Origin: Colias croceus
Lineage: Eukaryota; Arthropoda; Insecta; Lepidoptera; Pieridae
Length of the DNA stretch: 64,000 nt
Reading direction: 5' to 3'
Assembly (NCBI RefSeq): GCF_905220415.1
Contig: NC_059548.1
Span: 5,086,501 to 5,150,500 of the forward strand
The notes under the pieces were generated by a model. It saw only the letters and a list, made by a program, of their open reading frames with translations. It made no database searches and was not told the DNA's origin. Both the position numbers and the translations under genes were made by a program. Shown here in pieces: positions 24,020 to 35,064 of the stretch; positions within the stretch are counted from its first letter, which is position 1; every line of letters begins with the position of its first letter.

Positions 24020-24415
24020 ATATATATAAATCTCGTGTCACAATGTTTGTCCTCAATGGACTCCTAAACCACTTAACCGATTATAATAAAATTCGCACAC
24101 TATTTATTTATTTATTTATTTATTTATAATTCTTTATTGTGCAAAATATGATCAAACAATAGTATACATAAAGAAGTAGTAATACAAAAGCATAAATTGC
24201 CCAAAAGGCGGCCTTATTGCTAAACAGCAATCTCTACCAGGCAACCTGGCAAATGCAAGAAGATTATGGGATAGTGCAAAAATACAAACAAAGTATTAAT
24301 GCAAAAAAAAAATATTACTGCACTATGTGCAGTTCGATCCAACTTGAGAGATAGGATAGTTTAAATCTCAAATCGTTTTAGAGAAAGCGGGCGAAGCCGC
24401 GGCGGTAAGCTAGTT
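24020..24415 (-). mobile_element. Lep1/Helitron-like repeat, inverted, split by another repeat
   Basis: On the minus strand it begins ACTAGCTTACCGCCGCGGCT and ends with 'gacaaacattgtgacacgag'. It is interrupted at about 24108-24370 by an unrelated sequence that starts with a (TTTA)n run and carries 'caaaaggcggccttattgc', a segment I associate with lepidopteran LINE 3' ends. This is a nested pair; exact joints were not fixed. Confidence 0.55.
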
Positions 24416-24546
24416 TATCTATAAGCAGGTAGGTACCTATTAGTAGAAACCCAAAAATATTCATAATATTATTTTTTCGAAATTAGATCATTATAACATT
24501 TACCTAACTAATAATACAATTTCCAACTTAATATAATATCACTCAC

Positions 24547-24781
24547 CTGTTATAGCCCACAGTTCCTTCAAGCATTCTTCTCTTGAGCGTTGTATTGCCG
24601 AGCGTTTCTGCACCTCTGGTCCAGACTCCAAATATTCAAAAAGCACGGCGCCAAGAAGTACATAAATTACCACTAAAACAACTAATCCAATTTGTGAACA
24701 AGCGGCTTTCATACAACCAGTGGCCACTCGACGAAAAAAACTAGGCCTTTCTTGTCCATCCAATGAAACCTCAGAAGACAT
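24547..24781 (-). CDS. Two-pore-domain K+ channel (K2P/TWIK-type), first coding exon only
   Basis: The minus-strand exon starts at ATG 24779-24781 (context 'aaagaacaATG') and ends at a splice donor, GTGAGT, on plus positions 24541-24546. It gives 78 codons plus one base. The protein begins MSSEVSLDGQERPSFF, followed by the first membrane segment 'IGLVVLVVIYVLLGAVLF', then 'EYLESGPE' and a charged helix 'QRSREECLKELWAITG'. This is the M1 plus extracellular cap start of K2P leak channels: a Gly/Val/Leu-rich helix with 'Y.LLGA..F..LE' is the family signature. The pore (GYG/GFG) exons should lie at lower coordinates; I did not find any down to position 1, so the intron is probably long. The gene is divergent from DRG1. 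Confidence 0.8.
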
Positions 24782-26041
24782 TGTTCTTTAGCTGTTAATT
24801 TACTAAAAGCACTTTTACTGAACTAATGGAACTATAGTATTTCTTCATGACACAATTTTTTATCACAGAAGGAGTCACACCACAACTAATTTTTTTTATA
24901 TTTTGAGATTTTATTATGTAAATAAATATTACAGCATTTTTATTAAATAGGTACAGGTTTCTTTTTATGTAGACATTTTTATTTTGAGACTAGGTTAGTA
25001 GTATAAAGAAATATTAACCATTAATAGTTTGTTAAAAACTTTTACCTAATTGCAAATGGCAAATTTACTAATTTTGTATTGTATTGATACAGAATAAAAA
25101 TTATAAGATCTAACCGAAACAGTATATTTTAATTTATTAGAATATTTACATTACTCCCGCTAACTTAATAAAAACTTAATTAATCATATTTTTATAATAT
25201 TACGTAGATAAAATTTAGTAATAATTATATTTCACATACTGTTTATCCTACTTCATCAAACGTTTTTACTTGCATACCACTATACATCGAGAACTTGGTG
25301 CCAACCACAAGTTTATAAAGCACATGCAACTTCAACGACACGCGAGGTTATACTGAAATATTTCTCTTGAAAACATATCCCCGACTGCCAACGGTTTCCC
25401 ACTATTTCTTTCACGCTTCCAAACCTGCGGGAAAAGCATTTCCACGTGGTTGGTCATATTCATTTTTTGATAATAGAGACATCTTTGGGGTGGTCGCTGT
25501 AACTAAAAGCTTGTATTCACATTACACACATGTATTCAAAGTGATTCAAAGTGTTCCGAGTTACAAAGATAGTCAAATTAAATTCAGTTTTTGCCAAAAA
25601 ATTTAACTCTAAATATTATTTCTAAGTTAAATGAATAGAAAATTATTTTATTTGATTCATGCCATTTTGTTTTAGTATACATTTCTTTGACTTATTCCGA
25701 AATTTTATAGTAGTAATTGATTTATAAAATAATTTCAGATTCCAAATAATTAATTAAAATTTGGATTTTCATTTGTGTTTGAATTATTATTTTTTTAAAT
25801 CCCTGACAAAATAAATTAAATACGACCTGAACTGGCAACTTTTAAATTCAAAATGGCAATTGGCAACCCTGTTTTTCCGGCAGCCGGGCTCTCGATGTTT
25901 CATGTCGACGTCTGTCGAGTGTCGATAAAAGATTGACACGCTTGAAGTCTTTATTTTGGGCATATTATTTACGAATATTAACAATTAGATTAATATATTT
26001 ATTTTTGATAAAGAGAATTTGAATATTCGAAGACTACCAAA
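24782..26041. promoter_or_regulatory. Intergenic region between divergent K2P exon and DRG1
   Basis: About 1.26 kb separates the two start codons and should hold both promoters, unless the K2P gene has further upstream exons. The DRG1-proximal part near 25870-25960 is less AT-rich ('ccggcagccgggctctcgat', 'gtcgacgtctgtcgagtg'). No TATA box stands out for DRG1. The plus frame 25367-25606 has no recognisable domain. Confidence 0.4.
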
Positions 26042-29000
26042 ATGAGTACTATATTAGAAAAGATTGCAGCCATTGAGTCCGAGGTTTGTACTAGAGGTTA
26101 TGCTATTTCGAACTTAAAATGAATACAAAAATAACAAACAAATGTCCAAATCATGAAACAAAAGCCATTAACATTTTACAATGATGCTTTAAACTTTTTC
26201 TTTTAACAATATTTTACCGCAAAATGATAATCTAGCGGTTACTTTGCAGATGGCTCGGACCCAAAAAAATAAGGCTACAGCTCTTCATTTGGGTATTTTA
26301 AAAGCAAGATTGGCTAAATTGCGGCGAGAACTCATCACTCCGAAAGGTGGCGGCGGAGCTACTGGTGAAGGTATGTTGATGGAAAAACACTTAAACTTGA
26401 CCATCAATTTCTTCATGTCTGCAAGGTAAATCTTTACATTGTGTGACCATAGGTGTAAAGTGGATGCATTTATATTCTGCCTTCACTCATCAAACTGTAA
26501 ATTAATGACTTGTATCGATATTGTAAGGGGAATCCAAAACAACTCAAATTTATCAACATTCAACATACATTTTCCTTCATATTTTTCTATTCAATTCATT
26601 TTTTGAACTAATGAGGATGTACTTTAGACTAAGTTTTTGTCTACTACTGTGCTATATTATAAGGATTATCATTGATTCATACAATAATACACATGTGGAT
26701 AAAACTTGTATTTAATGTTATCTGAAGCATGTATAAGTGAAAATGTTAAAATATTATTAAGCGCAGTAGTATATTATTCTAAATTACTAACAAAACAACT
26801 TTGTTTACAGGTTTTGATGTTGCCAAAACTGGTGATGCCCGAATTGGATTTGTAGGTTTTCCATCTGTAGGAAAATCAACACTGCTATCTAATTTAGCAG
26901 GAGTATACTCTGAGGTTGCAGCCTATGAGTTCACAACACTTACAACTGTTCCTGGTTGTATTAAATATAAGGGTGCTAAAATTCAGGTAAGTGTTTATTT
27001 ATTATGTAATAATCTTGAAAAGATAAGAAATAATATTGAAAAGGTAAGGCAGCAATATGGAATTAAAAATAGTTAAGACTACTGTCAATAGTTATTGTTC
27101 AGACTATAACTGACCACAATTATTAACCCATTGAGCCCCAAGCGGCCCGATTGGTCCCAGACACAATAGATTTTCTGTTGTGTCTGTGGTTCCGGGGCCT
27201 GAGTTATTAACTGAACATATAAGTTTATAATACAATTTTTTAATTTTGTTAAATACAGAATAATCTCTTATACTTAGAATGGGTGGTTAGTACATATTCA
27301 CAATAATGCATTAAGACATTTTAAAAATACCTTATTTAAACAATTCCTTTTCTTTCAGCTACTTGACTTGCCTGGTATTATTGAAGGTGCTAAAGATGGC
27401 AAGGGTCGTGGTCGTCAAGTGATTGCCGTAGCACGCACATGCAGTCTTATATTCATAGTGCTTGATGTTTTAAAACCTCTGCAGCACAAAAAGTTACTAG
27501 AACATGAATTGGAGGGTTTCGGCCTGCGATTAAACAAACAACCACCAAATATATACTTTAGAAAGAAAGACAAAGGTGGAATCAATTTGAACACAACTGT
27601 AAGTAATTTATGATTTAAAAATTTATTAACCAATTTCTTGTTATGAGAATTGAGTATGTACATCTAGAATATCTACTAATATGTAAGAGGTAAAAAAAAA
27701 AACAAATAAACATACACAAACAGCATGCTAATAGGAAAATAATTTACCTAAAATTGTTTTGTAGAAACATCAATATGCTGTTAATTTTAACATAGTTTTG
27801 GCTTATACAGGGTGGAAGGTTAAGATGGGGCATGAAGGGCAGGTACCTTAACCGTTGTAGCTACATGAAAACGTTCTTAGGAGACTATCCTTAAATTCTT
27901 GAGAAATTTTAATCTGCATTCACAGATTTTTGAAAAAATGTACGGTCAGCAAGGAAATCGGCAGTTTTTAAAAAAAATTTTTTTGATGCCAATCGATCCA
28001 GTTTCTCATGGGGATCAAAACACTCTAAAAGACCAACTGAGGTATGAGTACTAGAAAAGTCAGAAATCGCGAAAAACTATTTCCACACATTCACTAAGAA
28101 AATAAGTGATTCAACAAAGATGCGCTAATAGAAAACTCCAAAGAGATTTTCAGGCTTCAATATTTTTTGTTTCTGATTATTAAAACACATACTGATAATA
28201 AGAAGAAACATTAATTTAATTAAACGGTTGTCAAAGAAAATAAAAAATAACAAAATAATAACAAAAAACAACATTTAAAGTGGTGATAATTCCAGAATTT
28301 CTGAAATAATTTACATAAAACTTATTATTAAACGTCTTGACGTAAACATAGGTTTGCTCGTTTTACTACTGAGCGCGTAGCAGCCGACAACTTATTTGGG
28401 TGAATTACGTAAAGTATTGCAGAAAGTGAATCTTTTAGTTCTTGAGCATTGTTGTATGATCTTTTATAAATTTCATTCTTTACATAACCCCAGATGAAAA
28501 AATCTAGAGGTGTCAAGTTGGGGCTACGGGGCGGCCAGAGTGGCCGGATGGGACCATGTGTGCCAATCCATTGTGCCCCAAATTGTTCATTTAGGTATGA
28601 GCGCGTTTGACGACTGTTGTGAGGTGGAGCACCATCTTGTTGAAAATAAATTTTTCGCAATTCTGACAGTGGTAAATCGTCTAATACATCCTCAAGATTT
28701 TTCAAAATGGTGTTGTTGTAGATTTCGGAGTTCAGGGTGCCTTCGTAAATCTGTACCAATACCACTTGATTGGACCTTACCTTACCTTTGCGTCGCTGGC
28801 ATGTTATGCTGCTGTGCCTTTGTCTTTTTACTTGTTCATGAATGAAAATAGTTTTTCACGATTTCTGACTTTTCTAGTACTCATACCTCAGTTGGTCTTT
28901 TAGAGTGTTTTGATCCCCATGAGAAACTGGGTCGATTGGCATCAAAAAAATTTTTTTTTAAAACTGCCGATTTCCTTGCTGACCGTACATTTTTTCAAAA

Positions 29001-30339
29001 ATCTGTGAATGCAGATTAAAATTTCTCAAGAATTTAAGGATAGTCTCCTAAGAACGTTTTCATGTAGCTACAACGGTTAAGGTACCTGCCCTTCATGCCC
29101 CATCTTAACCTTCCACCCTGTATATCTTCAAATGCATTGTTTGCTTGATATTTTTACTTAAGAATATATTATAATATTTTTCAGTGTCCACAAACTGAAC
29201 TGGATGTAGAAGCCGTAAAAACAATTCTCTCAGAATATAAGATACATAACGCTGATATTACACTTAGGTATGACGCTACAAGTGACGATCTTATTGATGT
29301 CATTGAAGGAAATAGAATTTATGTACCATGTATTTACTTGTTGAATAAAATTGGTAAGTAAAGCTGAAATATTAATTTCAGTGATTTTATTTTAGACTTG
29401 ATTTTTTAAAATATACCTACCTGTATAATATTTTGAAGAAAGTGTAAATTTATAAAGAATAGAATACATCACTTATTACTTATGAATGGCTGAAGAAATT
29501 TTAATGATTTTAGATTCTAAGCATAGTAATTTATGAAAACACAATCTTTTTCACACACAAAGTATCATTATATAAGAACACCATACCAACAGATGCACAA
29601 AAGTAATTTCAATAAAATTTTAGAGAATATGTTAATTAATAAAATTTATGAAATTTTTAATTTATAACACAAAATATTATTTTCAGATCAAATTAGCATA
29701 GAAGAATTGGATGTAATCTACAAAATTCCGCATTGCGTGCCCATCTCCGCTCACCACAGGTGGAATTTTGATGATTTATTGGAGAAAATGTGGGAATATC
29801 TCAAGCTTATCAGAATATACACTAAACCAAAGGGCCAACTGCCTGATTATAATGCTCCCGTTGTTTTGCATGATGATAGAACAAGCGTAGAAGATTTTTG
29901 TAACAAGCTGCATAGATCTATTGTGAAGGAGTTTAAATAGTAAGTTCCTTTTATTATGCATTGCCGAAAAGTTTGTTTTTCCACAAAAAAAAAAAATTGA
30001 ATTCTCTCTAATAAATTTATTTAAGTATAATATTCTTAAAATTCTTTCAATACTTAGAAATTGGCTTCCTATATTCAAATATTATTAAAATTTCCATTTC
30101 TGTTACACTTAATGTATTTTTGTTTAAATTTAATTCTTGAACATCTGTACATTAAATATGTAATATCTTACATTTTTATGACAAATAAGTACATACATAC
30201 TTACATTATTTTGAAATATGGACTTGTTTCTTACAGTGCCCTTGTATGGGGTTCATCCGTGAAACATCAGCCGCAGAAAGTTGGTATTGATCATGTGCTA
30301 GCAGATGAAGACGTTGTCCAAATTGTGAAGAAAGTTTAG
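26042..30339 (+). CDS. DRG1: Developmentally regulated GTP-binding protein 1, seven exons, complete
   Basis: The exons are 26042-26083, 26250-26370, 26811-26986, 27359-27598, 29185-29353, 29687-29939 and 30237-30339. All introns are GT-AG and phases agree, giving 1104 nt = 367 aa, the same length as I know for animal DRG1. The N-terminal helical region has 'LAKLRRELITPKGGGG'. The OBG-type G domain shows G1 'GFPSVGKST', G3 'LDLPGI', G4 'NKID' split by the exon 5/6 joint, and G5 'SAHHRW'. The C-terminus has the TGS-type part ('IYTKPKGQLPDY') and ends 'VWGSSVKHQPQKVG...VQIVKKV'. DRG1 is a conserved cytosolic GTPase that works with its partner DFRP1/ZC3H15 and is linked to translating ribosomes. 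Intron 4 carries a mariner-type transposon and intron 3 a small palindromic repeat; neither touches splice sites. AATAAA signals lie at 30470 and 30628. Confidence 0.95.
27123..27213. repeat. Small palindromic repeat in DRG1 intron 3
   Basis: The centre 'cagacacaatagattttctg' folds with 'tctgttgtgtctg' (13-bp stem, one G-T type mismatch). The outer segments 'taacccattgagcccc' and 'ggggcctgagttattaa' are imperfect inverted copies. It resembles a short MITE; the family is not identified. Confidence 0.55.
27808..29120 (-). mobile_element. Mariner-type transposon with about 275-bp terminal inverted repeats, in DRG1 intron 4
   Basis: The left arm, about 27808-28082, and right arm, about 28847-29120, are inverted copies starting CAGGGTGGAAGGTTAAGATG. 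I count only about two substitutions plus homopolymer differences. TA lies at both ends (27806-27807 and 29121-29122). The interior keeps only the C-terminal part of a transposase on the minus strand, so this copy is an internally deleted, non-autonomous derivative. It is antisense to DRG1. Confidence 0.85.
28328..28765 (-). pseudogene. C-terminal half of a mariner-like transposase
   Basis: A 145-residue frame. It contains 'YFQQDGAPPHNS' (second catalytic Asp) and 'LWPPRSPNLTPLDFFIWGYV' (third Asp in 'PLD'), with 43 residues between the two Asp. The family order then continues ('KNEIYKR', 'LSAATRSVVKRANLCL') to a natural stop. The N-terminal HTH and first Asp are missing, because only about 80 bp separates this frame from the right terminal repeat. 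It is expected to be inactive. Confidence 0.85.
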
Positions 30340-32155
30340 CATGACCTACATATTGTATCAATTATAAAAAAAATATTTTATTCACCATCAAGTTAAACTT
30401 GTTGAGATATCCTATATCCACAGGGATGTAAATCAGAGGAAATATGATTATAAGTACATTAAAAATTAAAATAAATACCTAAATGTTAAATTCATTTTAG
30501 CATTTATTTTTTGCTACATGACAAAAATATAGTATAAATAGAAAGCTTCAAAACTATTGGTTTTCAATGTATTAAGACTCATAATTCCACTATTACATTC
30601 TTGTGCAAGTATCATGTTTGGTTTATCAATAAACGCATATTGTGTTGTATTTATTAAGTAACTATATTTTATCTTTTTTTATGAATGGTTTATAAATGAA
30701 ATATATGAGAAAGATTTGTCGAGCTGTCTATAAGTTATAGATTCATCAACTTACACATGAAATATTGCTAATAAAATTAGGCTTGATAAACCAAAACTGT
30801 CTGTATTTGTTTAAAATATTCAAGGCGACATATTATTATCTCTTCTCTATAAAACTGTCTTGTATATAATTAAAACTAAAAATGTCTTTATTTATATTAA
30901 GTGCTTAACTCTTTCTGCATAATACAACTGGTATATTTCCCGTGAATGTTTACATAATGAAATGATATATTGAAAAATATATCGTGTTAATTTCTACAGA
31001 ATTAAGATCAACAAACTATCGCGTGTTTTTGTGTTTAAAACTTTGAAGTTTAACATTGTGTGTAACTCAGGTTGTTTATTTCTACATATAAGCATTTAAT
31101 TAAGACTTACAGTTATTTTACATTGTAAAACAAAAGATGAATAAATATCGTTATTTAGTTATGTTTTCTTTCTAATTTTACTCCTCGTTTTTTATCACTA
31201 GAAGTATGTGTACCTATATTATACAAACTCTTCCGCTGCATCTGTCTGCAGACATTGAGTAGCAAAGCTGGCATCTTCACAGTACTCACACTTGTGCAAT
31301 TTTACTATACAGTATGTTCAAAAATAAATACGATTCTAGTTTAAGTGTAGACTTGAATTGTAAAATGGGTGCGTTGTAGATAATATGAAAGCTCTCATAA
31401 TTTATATGTAAAATTACAATTTAAAAGTAACTCAATTGATGGAACTTAATTATTTATTCAATATCAATTGAAATATAGTATTGATAATCATTCAATCATC
31501 TAATAATAATTAAATTTAATGTCATATTCAAATTAACGATATAAACAATACAAATAACACATGCGCTCACTCCCAAGTCCCAATACAATACAATCGAAAC
31601 CCTAGCACGTAAGAGATAAGTTAATAAAAGCTGTATTATTCAGCTATGTATGAAAATTTTAACTTACGGCGTTTACATTTTGTTTACAAAACTGATTAAA
31701 ATTATTACATAATTTAACCAGGGTAAAGTAAAAAAATATTCTAATCCGCGTGCCGCGAAGTATAGTTATCTCGTCGAATATAGTTAGTAGTATAACTAAC
31801 GTCTTTGTTTAAATTACATCGCCCTGTATTAATTATAAACAATTGCAAAATAAAAACAGTAATTTTCCCCTTCACTCTCATAAGCTAGTCTACGCACAAG
31901 AGAGAAGGGCAGACTTTTCATGATGCGTATGCAGTATGACGTCACGCCGCGCGCGTCTTCATAGACACCACACATGTGCAATTTGTAAATGTGTTTGTAC
32001 TTTGTACGTTCCAGCTCTTCTTAATCGGCCAATACACAAATACCCTTTGTTATGTTATTCAAGGAAATATAATTGAAGTATATATTCAGTATTTCTATTT
32101 TTATCAAGAACTGACGCTAAGCGTCCCATTGAATATTTTATAAAATATAATTTAG
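30340..32155. other. Spacer downstream of DRG1
   Basis: It holds the DRG1 3' UTR and poly(A) signals (AATAAA at 30470 and at 30628, the latter followed by GT-rich sequence). Around 31895-31990 there is a GC-richer patch ('cagtatgacgtcacgccgcg') of unknown meaning. No exon recognised. Confidence 0.5.
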
Positions 32156-32636
32156 GACCCATGACCATTGAGATAATATTAATATGGAGCAGACACCACG
32201 AACAAAATCTGTGCGCCAAGCGCGGCGGCGCGGCGCGCGCGAATGACGGCTAGACAGTCATAGATTATGCGATGTCACTGACTCACCGCTATAGAGGCGA
32301 CACTTTGTTTCATTCTGTCTATTTTATTGGGTGCCACTCCTTACATGCACGTTGACTTGAAATTTTCTTTGTACTTACTTAATATTTATTTTAGGTATAA
32401 ACTGACTTTACTACGCGGGGCTAACAATATCTGGCATATAATATAGGATGATGTAAATAGTGACGTCATATGGAATAATTTAATTTTTTCGTGTTTTAGG
32501 TTCAGTCAGGGCTATGGGAAGTTTTATTCCTTACAAATTGAGCCTTTTTTAGAAAAAAAAAAAATAATTTTTCCCTTTCTTCACGGCCCAGACATGGAAA
32601 CCTTGAATAGAAAAAATATTAATTACTTATCTCTGA

Positions 32637-33712
32637 ACTAGCGGTCTGCCCCGGCTTCGCCCGTGGCACAATATTTCGCAATAAAAAGTAGCCTATGTTC
32701 TTTCTCAGGGTCTTAAGATTGTCTGTGCCAAAGGAGAATGCCCATGAAAGTATGGACCACAGTACAGTGTTGCGTCAATGCCAGAGTGGTTTTGGAGGGT
32801 TCTTCGATATTCCAAAGATTTTTACCAATTGATTTTTGTGTGATAAAAACAGGGGTTTTCAAGATATTGAGAAAAATGGGAAATAACCTCAAAACTTAAA
32901 TAACCCCTATTTAGTTAGGTTTATGTGTGATTTAGGTAACATTTTATCGTCCAAAGGTTATTTTTCGATTTACATATTTAATCTATGCGTAGAGCTTATG
33001 CTTTCAGACAAAGTCTATCTGTTCATCGGCTAGTGTAGGTAGGCACCAGAAATCTTCCGGGACGGATTTCAAGAAAACCTAAATATATACTTAAAAAATG
33101 CCAATTGAGTTTTTATTCGGTTTACATGTTGTTGTTGTTGTTGTTTGAATCATTTTTTCACTACATATTCGAAGAAAGAAACAAATAAGAAATAACTGGT
33201 TACCTACCAAGCTATGTCATAATAATATTTTTTTTTTATATATATACATATTTATATTATTTTACTTCACTATCTTTGTTAAAACAACCTATAGTGTATA
33301 AACAATACCCTATAGAGTGATTTTATGTTAATTGATTTTTTTTGTAATTCAATGAAAACAATAATCGATATTAATACATTTAGCTATTTACCATAGTAAA
33401 TGTAATAAGTTACCGCTTGGTTACCGTGGTAACCGGTAATGGACACTAAATGTTATAATAACGGATCTAAACAATTACATGTCTTATTAGATTTTACAAA
33501 ACATTCCCTGTTCAAAATATATTTTCCGATGGTAAGAAGGCCTCTAAATTGCCGAGATTTTTTTTAATAGTATTGTTGTCTTGATGCATGAGAAAAACCA
33601 GTACCAAAAATGGGCATTCTCCTTTCATCAAAATCGGTCCAGTAGTTTATGAGCCAATTACAAGCAAACAAACAAACAAAGTTTTCCTATTTATAATATT
33701 AGTGCAGATAAA
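32637..33712. mobile_element. Lep1/Helitron-like repeat nested in the P-like element
   Basis: It starts AACTAGCGGTCTGCCCCGGC and ends 'cctatttataatattagtgc'. Inside are 'aagtagcctatgttctttct' and, near the end, 'tttcatcaaaatcggtccag' with (AAAC)n. It is longer than the other copies, so it may be two pieces or carry extra internal sequence such as the small (GTT)n run at about 33128. Confidence 0.5.
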
Positions 33713-34044
33713 TAAATAATAATTCAATTATACGTTCAAGTCAGTAGCTTATACAATATCAATTAAAAACTTGATTAAAATCAATTAACAAAAAAAAATT
33801 GGTGATTGAGTAATTGATTTTCATATTTCATGATTTCACCTTTTTTCAATTAACAACCAGTCTATGCTTTTCTAAATATGTAAAATTATTATTTTATACT
33901 ATAAAAATATACGCCAGCAAATATTACTAACAACACTTATTTCATGCCCAATGTCATATCTTAAATTTTTAATCTATGACAAAATGTCGCCCGCCAAAAA
34001 TTTTGCTCTAACTAAGTTTTAAAAATTATTATCTAGTTACTTAC

Positions 34045-34121
34045 TGATGAAAAGTTATTCCTTTGCACTTTTCCGTATTCTTTGTATTATTTGTGCAATA
34101 TCGTAACACACACGTAGGCAT
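34045..34121 (-). pseudogene. THAP zinc-finger first exon of a P-like transposase
   Basis: Minus-strand reading from the ATG at 34121 gives MPTCVLRYCTNNTKNTEK, then 'CKGITFHQ', with a GTAAGT donor at plus 34039-34044. The start 'MPTC....C.N' and the 'GITFH' strand are the N-terminal half of a THAP C2CH domain, and an intron just after 'FH' is common in such genes. The later zinc ligands (C..H) should lie in a second exon, which I could not find before the other inverted repeat. It could alternatively be a host THAP gene exon, but its place just inside a terminal repeat argues for a transposon. Confidence 0.6.
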
Positions 34122-34569
34122 ATTTGATGCGTTTCACTTTAAAACAAATAAAAAATGAGCGTGACGTTCGCGCCAAAGAGCGAGCAAGCGACTGAGTGCA
34201 GTTACGCCACATGACGTATGTTGAGTGGAACATAAGTGATGTAGGCGGTATCGACTCCATATTAATATTATCTCAATGCCCATGACCCATCTTTTGTAAT
34301 GCAAAAGAAACGGTATTTGAATTTCGCGCCATTCTTTTATTAGTATACAGAGTATCTACATTATTTTATTATCTACGACAGTATGAATATTTTCTTGATT
34401 TCTAAAGCGAAATTGCAAACTTTAACAATGATAATTATCAACCTTAAACTGTAGCCGTTTATAATATTATATTGAACGAAAATAACTTCTAAATCTTAAG
34501 TTATATTAAAATTAAGTTTTGTTAGTTTTCCTACCGAGGAAATTAATTTACGTAAAATATTTTAGATGT

Positions 34570-34748
34570 TTTTTGAGCTATTGCATAGCTTCTATCGCGG
34601 GCCTTGAGCGCGGGGACCGAATCCAGAAATTGGGTAACGAAAAACCTCACGCTCCACACTCCGACGGCCGACGGGCACGGAGGTGTGGCTTGAAGGCATG
34701 CTATGCAATAGCTTTACCGCGGCGGTCCCCGAGTGCCACACGTCTTTT
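34570..34748. other. GC-rich structured island, candidate high-copy repeat or ncRNA-like unit
   Basis: About 175 bp of markedly higher GC in AT-rich DNA. It has two exact inverted pairs: 'gctattgcatagc' at 34577-34589 with 34700-34712, and 'cggggaccg' at 34611-34619 with 34723-34731. The pairs cross, so both can form at once only as a pseudoknot, or they are alternatives. Open frames exist on both strands (34519-34758 plus; 34592-34780 minus) but look incidental. From memory this sequence type recurs in moth genomes, but I cannot name it. A further inverted pair 'aaagtgaaactttt' lies at 34752-34765 and 34863-34876. Confidence 0.5.
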
Positions 34749-34910
34749 TTTAAAGTGAAACTTTTATTACATCGTCTCAAACTTTTTTGTCTGTGTAGCT
34801 GCGCATGTCGTGTGACGCACGATACGTACGATAATTTTTAGTTAAATGTCTATAGTGTGAAAAAAAGTTTCACTTTTACTGTGGTTTCATAAAACCACAC
34901 AACATTTTTG

Positions 34911-35064
34911 ACGTGACAACGTCTTAAATTAGGTTGCGGCTGGGAGTCACTTATGAAAAAGTGTAACGCTCGGTAACGTTACGATGAGTCACCGAAAGAG
35001 GCACGCGGGCATGGTTAGCCCGCCTAAGAGCGAGAGAGACAGACATAAAAAGTCGTTGTCACGT
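34911..35064. mobile_element. Small MITE-like element with ACGTGACAACG ends
   Basis: 'acgtgacaacgtct' at 34911-34924 is an inverted copy of 35051-35064 with two mismatches. About 150 bp in total, GC-richer than its surroundings ('ggcacgcgggcatggttagc'). No coding potential. The superfamily is not determined and no target duplication was fixed. Confidence 0.45.

Larger units (their letters stand above)
32156..34290 (-). mobile_element. P-element-like (THAP) inverted-repeat element, internally deleted
   Basis: A perfect 24-bp inverted repeat, 'cattgagataatattaatat' plus 'ggag', lies at 32166-32189 and 34255-34278. GACCCAT occurs just outside on both sides (32156-32162 and 34284-34290), consistent with a target duplication of about 8 bp as made by P-type elements. 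On the minus strand just inside the right end is a THAP-type first exon (34045-34121) with a splice donor. The rest of a P-type transposase is not visible. A Lep1-like insertion of about 1 kb (about 32637-33712) occupies the middle. I infer a decayed, deleted P-superfamily element. Confidence 0.6.

Noticed and set aside
25367..25606. 79-codon frame between K2P and DRG1
   Set aside because: No domain, lies in the likely promoter region and is of chance length.
34519..34780. Two opposite open frames over the GC-rich island
   Set aside because: Both follow from local GC content and inverted repeats; neither shows a domain, signal or splice context.
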